From: Mycolicibacterium chlorophenolicum
GTDB taxonomy: Bacteria > Actinomycetota > Actinomycetes > Mycobacteriales > Mycobacteriaceae
DNA: 64,000 bases
NCBI RefSeq assembly: GCF_001044235.1
Contig: NZ_JYNL01000064.1
Location: 113,101 to 177,100 of the forward strand
Reading direction: 5' to 3'
How positions within the stretch are numbered: the first letter of the stretch is position 1; each line of letters starts with the position of its first letter. The notes beneath the pieces are model-generated. The model saw nothing but the letters and a program-made list of their open reading frames with translations, did not search any database and was not told the origin of the DNA. Position numbers and translations under genes: made by a program. Shown here one piece after another: positions 49,838 through 57,402 of this stretch.

Positions 49838-52800
49838 GGCATTCGGGCGGCCTCGGCGATGTGGGCGTCGAAGCCACACGTGGCCGCCATCTGCCGATAC
49901 CGGGCCAGGTGATCGCGGTACTCGCCCTCTGCTCCCGTCTGCCTCGCCAGCAGCGCCCGTAACCGAAGAACAGGAAGGCGATGCAGAACGAATCCGACAT
50001 CCGTCGGCACCATCGACAATCGTTCGATCGCTCCTCGAGCCGTCTCGAGATCGTGCCGCTGGCCGCGACGCAGCAACGCTTCGACGACCACCGACGTGGC
50101 AGGACCACGGTACGCCATCTCGCCGCTGGTGAACTGCTCGTCAAGCACGCCCTTGGCGAGGTCGAGCGCCCCATCAGGGTCGTCCGCCTCGAGCCGCTCA
50201 CGCGCCAGTTCGATATCGCACAGCCGACGCAACGTGAAAGTCAGCCTGTCGCGCACTATCAGTTCGCGCGCCGTCTGCAGCGCCTCGATCCCGACCGAAC
50301 CATGGTTCTCGGGCGTATGTAGCAGACACATTGCCCGGTTCATGTACGAGAAGGCAAGTGCGGCATTATCACCCGACTGCTTCGCGACCTCCACAGACTC
50401 CTCCGTCATGGACATGTCGCTCGAATCGGGAAGTGCTGCACCGTGCGCGACGGCGCCGGAAAACCGGTACAGCTGTGTCACGATCCTCGTGGCCGCGTCG
50501 AACGATCGGGCCATTGCGATCCCGCGCTGTATATCGGTGCGCCACCCAGGCTGACCCAACACCATCGATGACACTCCCCGTAGCGAGGTGGCCCACGCAA
50601 GCGGGGAACCGAGCACCAGGTTGCCCATCTCGAGGTCGCCGTCAGCCAGGTCGATGATGCGCTGCGCGAGCCGTCGGCTCTCAATCGCTTGCCCGGCTTC
50701 CCACTTCGCCTGTGCTGCGCCGTAGAGAAGGCCGACGGTCATGGTCGGATCGCCGATCGACTCGAGCAGTGTGGCGAGTTCGGACGCCGTCTCTGCGGAC
50801 TCCTGGTGACGCGAATTGAAGGTGAGAGTGTTGAGATAGCCCGCCATTCCGACGGCCAGCGACCGCTTGTCGTTCGCCTGCGACGTCAGGCTGCGCAACT
50901 CCTCGAATCCCGTGGATTCGGGATCGCCTCCTACGCGGAAAGCTGTGCCACACAATAGTGCCCGAGTCTCGATCCTCATCGCCAGAGCATCTGCGTGACC
51001 GTTCGGCAATTTGTGGGCGATCCGCGCAGCCTGCTCCCAAGCGCCGCGCGAGGCTCGGATGTCGCGCGCTCCGAACCATTCCGCGGCGCGCATCGACCAG
51101 GTGTATGCCTCTTTCCAGGTGCCGGCCGACTCGTACTGGGTGGCGATCGCGGCGGCGCCTTCACCGGTGGCTGCCGCATCCGTCTGTTCGATGATGACCG
51201 CCGCACGTCGGTGCAGTTCCGAGCGCGCCGACTTGAGCTGCGACTCGTATGCCACCTTCTGCGTGAGGGGATGATGGAAGGCATACTCGCCATCGCCCGC
51301 ACCATGAAGCACATCGACGAGCTGACCTTCGACCAGCGGTTTCCAGTCGGCACTGCCCACGAGGCGCTCAACCAGATCCGCGCGGAACCGCACACCCATC
51401 ACCGCCGCGGCGTTGAGCGTGCGCTTGGCAGTCGCGTCGAGCCGATCGATCCGGGCACCGATAGCGGCTTGCAGCGTGGCCGGCACCTGCACATCGTCGA
51501 CTTCCCGGTCGCAGGTGTAGTTGCCCGAGGTTCCCGCGATCTCGCCCCGCTCCGCAAGATCGCGGATGATCTCCTCGGCACAAAACGGGATTCCCGCCGC
51601 ACGGTGCACGATGACCGCCACGAGTCCGTCGACCGAGGGATCCGCACCGAGGAGTTCTCTGACCAACTCCTGTGTGTCCACATCGGGAAGCGGGGCGAGC
51701 TCTATCGTCGTCGCGCCGTCGATCCGGGACAAGGCTCCCCGGTACTCGGGGCGATACGTGATCAGGATCGTCGCCTTCGCCCGGATGATCGCTCGACCGA
51801 ACTCCGCAAGCATGGATTCGCTGACCTCATCGATCCAGTGGACGTCTTCGATCACGTAGACAGTGGGTCGTGACCTGGCCAGCGAGATCTTGCTCATCAA
51901 GTCGATGAGCCGTCGCCGCCGCGCATCGGGACTGACGTCGGGTAGCGGCATGTCCGTCTCGCCGATTCCGAGCATGTCGTACAGCAGCAACAGATCCTGG
52001 TCGTCGGCATCGTCGATGTCCGCACGAACCATCGATCGCGCCGCAGTCGGTTCGACGCCGCCGATTGCGAACACTGCTCGCAGCAGACGCGAGATCACAT
52101 TGAACGAGATCTCGCGTGCGTGTGACTCACAGTAGGTGAAGAAGACATCGAATCCGCGCTGCGTCGCGGCGCTCATCGATTCCTGGACCAACCGGGTCTT
52201 ACCGACGCCCGGTGTCCCCTGCACTGTGACGACGCCGCCGACTCGATCGCGCGCATCTTCGAGAACGCCTGCGATGCAACGATTCTCGGACATTCTCCCG
52301 ACAAGGCGCGAACGTCGTCGGGTCATTTCACGTTCGACCACCGCAGACAGGAGTCGGTGGACGGGAACCGGTTGGTCGGAGCCCTTGATGCGTGCGAGCT
52401 CTCGGGGGCCGAGGTGAAAATCGCCTTCGACGAGTCGGGCAGTCGACTCGCTGAGCATGACGCCGCCGGGTCCGGCGACAGACTCCATGCGCTGCGCCAT
52501 CCCCACATGGCCCCCCATGGCCGTGTAGGCGACCGGAGCCGAACCGACATCACCGGCGATGACGAGGCCGGAGTTGAGTCCGATCCGTAAGCGCAGCACC
52601 ATCCCCGCGCGGTCCAAGACCGTCGAATCCATGCGTGCGGCCTCGGCTTGGATGTCCAGGGCGGCAAGACATGCGCGGCGGGCATGGTCCTCGAGTGCAT
52701 TCGGTATGCCGAACAAGGCCATGATTCCGTCACCGGTGAACTGATTCAGATCACCGCCATAGCGACGAACCACTGCGCCACAGGTGTCGACCAATTCGGT

Positions 52801-52998
52801 CATCAACTCTCTCAGCGCTTCGGGGCCCAGCGCCCCCGCGATCTCCATCGACCGGACCACGTCAGCGAAAAGAACCGTGACCTGCTTGTATTCAGCGCCC
52901 GACGGCCGAGTGATCGGGGCGCCGCAGTTGTCACAGAATCGGGCGTTCTTCCGCGGCTCGACTCCGCAATGCCGGCAAGCGGTCGGAACAGTCGTCAT
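49834..52998 (-). CDS. Class III nucleotide cyclase with AAA ATPase and TPR-like region
   Basis: The 1054-residue protein has a zinc ribbon (Cys8, 11, 22, 25), a class III cyclase domain (about 38-210) with both metal aspartates (Asp46 in LFADVVRSM, Asp90 in FTGDGIMALFG), and a STAND/AAA-type ATPase (Walker A QGTPGVGKTRL, Walker B YVIEDVHWID). A helical repeat region follows (about 600-1050). The C-terminal LuxR helix-turn-helix of related M. tuberculosis cyclases is absent. It may make cAMP in response to a signal sensed by the repeats. Local GC is below that of its neighbours. Confidence 0.88.
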   Translation of the reverse strand: MTTVPTACRHCGVEPRKNARFCDNCGAPITRPSGAEYKQVTVLFADVVRSMEIAGALGPEALRELMTELVDTCGAVVRRYGGDLNQFTGDGIMALFGIPNALEDHARRACLAALDIQAEAARMDSTVLDRAGMVLRLRIGLNSGLVIAGDVGSAPVAYTAMGGHVGMAQRMESVAGPGGVMLSESTARLVEGDFHLGPRELARIKGSDQPVPVHRLLSAVVEREMTRRRSRLVGRMSENRCIAGVLEDARDRVGGVVTVQGTPGVGKTRLVQESMSAATQRGFDVFFTYCESHAREISFNVISRLLRAVFAIGGVEPTAARSMVRADIDDADDQDLLLLYDMLGIGETDMPLPDVSPDARRRRLIDLMSKISLARSRPTVYVIEDVHWIDEVSESMLAEFGRAIIRAKATILITYRPEYRGALSRIDGATTIELAPLPDVDTQELVRELLGADPSVDGLVAVIVHRAAGIPFCAEEIIRDLAERGEIAGTSGNYTCDREVDDVQVPATLQAAIGARIDRLDATAKRTLNAAAVMGVRFRADLVERLVGSADWKPLVEGQLVDVLHGAGDGEYAFHHPLTQKVAYESQLKSARSELHRRAAVIIEQTDAAATGEGAAAIATQYESAGTWKEAYTWSMRAAEWFGARDIRASRGAWEQAARIAHKLPNGHADALAMRIETRALLCGTAFRVGGDPESTGFEELRSLTSQANDKRSLAVGMAGYLNTLTFNSRHQESAETASELATLLESIGDPTMTVGLLYGAAQAKWEAGQAIESRRLAQRIIDLADGDLEMGNLVLGSPLAWATSLRGVSSMVLGQPGWRTDIQRGIAMARSFDAATRIVTQLYRFSGAVAHGAALPDSSDMSMTEESVEVAKQSGDNAALAFSYMNRAMCLLHTPENHGSVGIEALQTARELIVRDRLTFTLRRLCDIELARERLEADDPDGALDLAKGVLDEQFTSGEMAYRGPATSVVVEALLRRGQRHDLETARGAIERLSMVPTDVGFVLHRLPVLRLRALLARQTGAEGEYRDHLARYRQMAATCGFDAHIAEAARMP

Positions 52999-53051
52999 AA
53001 CCCAGCACTCGCACGTTCAGGGCCCTCTGGTGGACGCAACGATAGACCTCG

Positions 53052-54926
53052 TCACGGCGTGACGATGTCGAACCCGGGATCGGGCCTGTCCAGCACACCG
53101 ACCAGCGCGGTCAGTACCTCGGCGTCGCCGGTGATCTCGACGCCCGGTGATGTGGCGTCGCCGGCTGCCAGGCTGAGCAGCCGCACCTTGGTCGCCAGCC
53201 GGATCGTGGCCTGCGCCGTCTGCTCGTCGGCGTCGACCTTGCGGTACACCAGCACGCCGTTGCGCAGCGTCAGCCGGTAGTTGGTGGCGGTGTCTTCGAA
53301 GGTGACGTCGATCGCGAGGTCGAGATCCCAGGCCCGCGGCCCGTTCACGCTGATGGCCAGCACATCGAACATCTGCTCGGGCGACAGCTGCGCGGCCATC
53401 GTGGTCGACGTCGTGGTCGGGGTGCCGAAGTTGCCGTCGCGCAGTTCGGTGGCGCCGGCCAGGAAGAAGTTGCGCCAGGTCGCGGTCTCGGACCCAAAGG
53501 CCAGCTGCTCCAGGGTGTCGGCGTAGAGCTGCCGGGCACCCTGATGGTTCTCGTCGGTGAAGACCGCATGATCGAGAAGCGTTGCCGCCCATCGGAAGTC
53601 GCCGTCATCGAAGGCCTGCTGTGCCAGCTCGACGACGCGGTCGAGGCCACCCATCGCCGCGACGTAACGCGGGCCGATGGCTTCGGGTGGATGCGGCCAC
53701 AACCGCCCGGGGTTGCCGTCGAACCACCCCATGTAGCGCTGATAGACCGCCTTGACGTTGTGGCTGACCGAGCCGTAGTAGCCGTGCGCGTGCCAGGCCC
53801 GCTCGAGCGCGGGTGGCATCGCGAACGTCTCGGCGATCTCGATACCGGTGTAGCCCTGGTTGAGCTGGCGCAGCGTCTGGTCGTGCAGGTAGGCGTACAG
53901 ATCCCGTTGCAGCGACAGGAATTCGACGATGCGTTCCTTCCCCCATGTCGGCCAGTGGTGGGAGGCGAACACGACGTCGGCGCGGTGGGCGAAGGTGTCG
54001 ATCGCCTCGGTGAGGTAGCCGGCCCAGCCGTGCGGGTCGCGCACCAGCGCACCGCGCAGCGTCAGCAGGTTGTGCAGATTGTGCGTGGCGTTCTCGGCCA
54101 TGCACAGCGCGCGGTACTTCGGGAAGTAGAAGTGCATCTCGGCCGGCGCCTCCGTGCCCGGTGCCATCTGGAACTCGATCTGGACCCCGTCGATCGTGTG
54201 GGTCTCCCCCGTCTCGCGGATGTCCACCGTCGGCACGATGATCGCGACCTCGCCCGTCGACGGCGTCTGGCCCAACCCGCAGCCCACCTGCCCCTGCGGT
54301 CCGCGCTCGAGCACGGCGCCGTACATGTACCCGGCGCGCCGCGCCATCGCGGTTCCGGCGTAGACGTTCTCCTGCACCGCGTGTTCGGTGAAGCCCTCGG
54401 GCGCCAGCACCGCGACCTTCCCTGCGTCGACGTCGGCCTGGGATGTCACCCCGAGAACACCACCGAAGTGGTCGACGTGGCTGTGGGTGTAGATGACCGC
54501 GACGACGGCGCGGTCCCCCCGGTGCCGGCGGTAGAGCGCCAGGGCCGCGGCCGCGACCTCGGTCGACACCAGCGGATCGATCACGACGATGCCGGTGTCG
54601 CCCTCGACGAACGTGATGTTGGACAGGTCGAATCCGCGCACCTGATAGATGCCCTCGACCACTTCGTAGAGGCCCTGCTTGGCGACCAGCTGGGACTGCC
54701 GCCACAGGCTGGGATGCACGGTGGTGGGCGCGTCACCGTGCAGGAAGTCGTAGACGTCGTTGTCCCAGACGACGCGGCCGTCGGCGGCGGTGATCACGCA
54801 GGGCTGCTGTGCGGCGATGAAGCCGCGGTCCGCGTCGGCGAAGTCTCGCGTGTCGTCGAACGGCAGGCTCCCCAGATGCGCGCGGTGGGCGGCTTCGATC
54901 GTCGGGGTCGGTGGCTTGTGCTCCAT
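53052..54926 (-). CDS. Alkyl sulfatase (SdsA1-type MBL-fold)
   Basis: The 624-residue protein has the di-zinc motif THSHVDHFGG (147-156), GTEAPAEMHFYFPKYRAL, AENATHNLHNLLTLRGA, FASHHWPTWG and a C-terminal SCP2-like domain (about 500-624). This is the SDS hydrolase/alkyl sulfatase layout: MBL domain, dimerisation, SCP2 lid. Such enzymes hydrolyse primary alkyl sulfates to alcohol and sulfate. No export signal is seen. The ATG at 54926 is chosen because upstream codons are non-coding in style. Confidence 0.9.
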   Translation of the reverse strand: MEHKPPTPTIEAAHRAHLGSLPFDDTRDFADADRGFIAAQQPCVITAADGRVVWDNDVYDFLHGDAPTTVHPSLWRQSQLVAKQGLYEVVEGIYQVRGFDLSNITFVEGDTGIVVIDPLVSTEVAAAALALYRRHRGDRAVVAVIYTHSHVDHFGGVLGVTSQADVDAGKVAVLAPEGFTEHAVQENVYAGTAMARRAGYMYGAVLERGPQGQVGCGLGQTPSTGEVAIIVPTVDIRETGETHTIDGVQIEFQMAPGTEAPAEMHFYFPKYRALCMAENATHNLHNLLTLRGALVRDPHGWAGYLTEAIDTFAHRADVVFASHHWPTWGKERIVEFLSLQRDLYAYLHDQTLRQLNQGYTGIEIAETFAMPPALERAWHAHGYYGSVSHNVKAVYQRYMGWFDGNPGRLWPHPPEAIGPRYVAAMGGLDRVVELAQQAFDDGDFRWAATLLDHAVFTDENHQGARQLYADTLEQLAFGSETATWRNFFLAGATELRDGNFGTPTTTSTTMAAQLSPEQMFDVLAISVNGPRAWDLDLAIDVTFEDTATNYRLTLRNGVLVYRKVDADEQTAQATIRLATKVRLLSLAAGDATSPGVEITGDAEVLTALVGVLDRPDPGFDIVTP

Positions 54927-54975
54927 TCCGCAGAGACTGCCACGGCGACACCGCATCCGGTGGTTGACTGGACCG

Positions 54976-55527
54976 ATGGATGTCCGCCGAGTCGTCACAG
55001 GCCACGATGCGTCCGGGAAGTCGGTGTTCGTCAGCGACGAGACGGTCGCGCCGCGCACGCCGGTCCTGCTGCCCGGATCCGAGTTCACCATGCTCTGGGG
55101 CGGCGACGAGACCCCGCACTTCCCCGACGACGGGTCGATGCCGAACTGGCGCACCTACTTTCCGCCGATCGGCGGGTTCCGGTTCTCGATGTTCACGCTG
55201 CCGCCGGGCACCGCGACGGCCAGGACGGACGACCTCACCACCGAGGAGGCGATCGCCGACGGGGAGGCGAAGCTGCCCGGGCTCCTCGGCTACATGGAAC
55301 TCGACGACCCCGGCATGCACACCACCGACACCATCGACTTCGAGGTGGTGCTCGAGGGCACCGTCATCCTGGAACTCGACGACGGCGCCGAGGTGACGCT
55401 GCAGCCCGGGGACACGGTGGTGCAGAACGGCACCCGGCACCGGTGGCGCAACCCCGGTGACGTCCCGGCCCGGCTCGCGCTGTTCGTCTGCGGAGCCGAG
55501 CACGACAACGTCACCCGTCCCGGCTGA
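54976..55527 (+). CDS. Cupin-domain protein
   Basis: The 183-residue protein has a C-terminal cupin barrel (about 110-175): TIDFEVVLEGTVILELDDGA and then LQPGDTVVQNGTRHRWRNPG. A preceding segment, FRFSMFTLPPGTATART, is typical of the mycobacterial cupin group. The usual first motif histidines are not visible, so metal binding is uncertain. It starts 49 bases from the divergent alkyl sulfatase and overlaps the convergent MmcQ gene by 17 bases. Confidence 0.8.
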   Translation: MDVRRVVTGHDASGKSVFVSDETVAPRTPVLLPGSEFTMLWGGDETPHFPDDGSMPNWRTYFPPIGGFRFSMFTLPPGTATARTDDLTTEEAIADGEAKLPGLLGYMELDDPGMHTTDTIDFEVVLEGTVILELDDGAEVTLQPGDTVVQNGTRHRWRNPGDVPARLALFVCGAEHDNVTRPG

Positions 55528-55924
55528 GCCACTGCGCGGCACGCCGTTTCGACGCCCGGGACAGCCAGGCGTCCTGGATCAGCTCGCGCAGCTCGGTCAC
55601 CCCGATCTCACCGAGCCGGCTCGCGCGCACCAGCACCGACGGGTGCCCGTCGAAGTGCGACGTGGTGAAGAACGGTGAGTCCGGGTCCTGCGTCAGCGCC
55701 AGCTTGTCGGCCTCGGACTCGACCCAGATCACGATCACGTCGGGATACTTCTCGCCGGTGTCGGGGTCGACGGCGTCCGGTCGCGGGGTCCGGAAGAACA
55801 CGAACGACTTCCCGCCCACCTGGTAGATCGGGTTGCCCGCCCGCGGGCCCACGATCGTGGTGACGTGCGGCATCCCCGCGGCGATCGCGTGGACGTCGTC
55901 GACGGTGGCCGGCCGGTCACTCAC
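55511..55924 (-). CDS. MmcQ/YjbR-family protein
   Basis: The 137-residue protein has the YjbR/MmcQ fold pattern: VHAIAAGMPHVT, then KSFVFFRTPRPD and the closing ELRELIQDAWLSRASKRRA. Members resemble double-wing DNA-binding folds, but a general role is not known. Its GTG lies inside the end of the phosphoesterase gene (eight-base overlap). Confidence 0.82.
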   Translation of the reverse strand: MSDRPATVDDVHAIAAGMPHVTTIVGPRAGNPIYQVGGKSFVFFRTPRPDAVDPDTGEKYPDVIVIWVESEADKLALTQDPDSPFFTTSHFDGHPSVLVRASRLGEIGVTELRELIQDAWLSRASKRRAAQWLSRDG

Positions 55925-56420
55925 GGCGGGGCACCCGGTGCAGTTCCACGTCGGTCAGCGCGCCGTCGGCGGCCGTCGCGGTCATGTAGGTGCAGTGCGG
56001 CTGGCGGCGCCGGTCGGTGGGCGAACCCGGATTGAGCAGCCGCAGACCGGTTTCCGCGGTGGTGTCCCACGGGATGTGACTGTGCCCGAAGACCAGCACG
56101 TCGGTGTCGGGGTAGGCCCTGGCCATCCGGGCCTCGCGGCCGGCGGCGCCGCCGGTCTCGTGGGTCACGGTGAAGCGGAGCCCGCCGAGTTCGACGTCGG
56201 CCCGTTCGGGCAGCCGGCGGCGCAGTTCGTCGCCGTCGTTGTTACCCCAGCAGGCCACGAGGCGCCGGGCGCGGGTCTCGAGCACGTCGAGCAGTCCGGG
56301 CTCCACCCAGTCCCCGGCGTGGATCACCACATCGGCGGCGTCCACCGCGTCCCACACCTGCGGCGGTAGGTCGCGGGCCCGCTTCGGGACGTGCGTGTCG
56401 GCGATCAGCAGAAGGCGCAC
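55917..56420 (-). CDS. YfcE-type metallophosphoesterase
   Basis: The 167-residue protein has the calcineurin-like motifs LLIADTHVPK, HAGDWVEPG, WGNNDGDEL, VTHETGG and VFGHSHIPWD, all metal-ligand sites of the YfcE/MJ0936 family of small phosphodiesterases. Natural substrate unknown. It is the first gene of a two-gene operon with the MmcQ-like protein. Confidence 0.9.
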   Translation of the reverse strand: MRLLLIADTHVPKRARDLPPQVWDAVDAADVVIHAGDWVEPGLLDVLETRARRLVACWGNNDGDELRRRLPERADVELGGLRFTVTHETGGAAGREARMARAYPDTDVLVFGHSHIPWDTTAETGLRLLNPGSPTDRRRQPHCTYMTATAADGALTDVELHRVPRRE

Positions 56421-56484
56421 GTCACCAGACTAAAGACGTCCGGGCCGCGCGAAATTGGCGCACGGACCCCCCTGCGCGGCCCCA

Positions 56485-56490
56485 TAGGCT
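56485..56490 (+). promoter_or_regulatory. Candidate -10 element of the ESX effector operon (leaderless)
   Basis: TAGGCT at 56485-56490 precedes the GTG at 56498 by seven bases, the same spacing as the leaderless candidates at 16748 and 25259. It supports GTG 56498 as both transcription and translation start. Confidence 0.4.
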
Positions 56491-56497
56491 GCTTCGC

Positions 56498-57097
56498 GTG
56501 GGGCGTTCGGTCGAGGTGGTGGTGTCGGAGTTGCAGGCGGCGGCGGAGCGCCTGCGTGATGCCGGTCAGCGGCTGCAGGACGGCCTGTCCGGGGTGGACC
56601 TCGAGACCCGGCAACTGCTGGAGTCCGGCTGGAAAGGCGATGCGGCCTCGGCGTACGGGCCGGCGTGGGATCAGTGGCACACCGGCGCGGGTCAGGTGAT
56701 CCGCGGCCTGCAGACCATGGCCGACCTGCTGAACCTCGCCGGCAAGGAGTACGCCAAGACCGATGAGCAGTCCGGCGAGGCGTTGGGCGCGACGATGCAG
56801 GGCGGGGGCTCTCCGGGCGGTGGCGGAGGGGGCGGCGGCAGTGTGCCGGGCGCGCCGAGTGCCGGGCTGCCGGCGCCCGTGGCCGACCTCGCGCAGCAGA
56901 TGAACCTCGACCAGCTGTCGTCGGCGGGCCAGTCTGCGGGGTCGGTGCCCGGTCAGCTCGGCGGGCTCGTCGCGCAGGCCACCCAGATCGCGGGGGAGGT
57001 GGCTGGACAGGTGACCCAGATGGTCGAGGGTGCGATCCAGAGCGGCCAGGAGCCGCCCGAGCCCTCGGACCGGGAACCGGAAGACCGGAACCGATGA
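56498..57097 (+). CDS. EsxF-like WXG100-fold protein with long glycine-rich C-terminal extension
   Basis: The 199-residue protein has a WXG100 helical hairpin in its first 95 residues, with WKG at 45-47 and the type VII secretion signal YAKTD (YxxxD) at 85-89. It then runs into a Gly-rich stretch (about 99-112) and a further helical region (about 120-199). M. tuberculosis EsxF, which holds the same position before esxE and cpnT, is only about 103 residues, so this one has an added tail. It probably pairs with the next protein for ESX export. Confidence 0.82.
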   Translation: MGRSVEVVVSELQAAAERLRDAGQRLQDGLSGVDLETRQLLESGWKGDAASAYGPAWDQWHTGAGQVIRGLQTMADLLNLAGKEYAKTDEQSGEALGATMQGGGSPGGGGGGGGSVPGAPSAGLPAPVADLAQQMNLDQLSSAGQSAGSVPGQLGGLVAQATQIAGEVAGQVTQMVEGAIQSGQEPPEPSDREPEDRNR

Positions 57098-57384
57098 CCG
57101 CACTCGTGGTGGATTTCGCCCAGCTGCGTGCGGCGATCACCCACATGGAGGACTTCGGCCGGGACGTCACCGAGATCCTCGCCGACATCGAGCACACGAT
57201 GGCGGCTCTGCGCGGGTCGTGGCAGGGCGACGGGTCGGACGCGCAGACCCAGGCCCAGCAGCAGTGGGACGACGGCGCCGAGCAGATGAAGGAGGCCCTG
57301 TCGGCGCTGCAGAAGGTCGCCGACGCGGCGCACAAGAACTACACCGACGCGGTCACCAAGAACGGACAGATGTGGCAGACGTGA
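57094..57384 (+). CDS. EsxE-like WXG100 protein
   Basis: The 96-residue protein is a standard-length WXG100 protein with WQG at 43-45 (RGSWQGDGSD) and two amphipathic helices. It lacks an evident YxxxD/E tail signal, as expected for the partner whose mate carries the signal. The ATG overlaps the upstream TGA (ATGA). By position and size it matches EsxE. Confidence 0.88.
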   Translation: MTALVVDFAQLRAAITHMEDFGRDVTEILADIEHTMAALRGSWQGDGSDAQTQAQQQWDDGAEQMKEALSALQKVADAAHKNYTDAVTKNGQMWQT

Positions 57385-57402
57385 CCGCTGGAGGGGCTGC
57401 GG

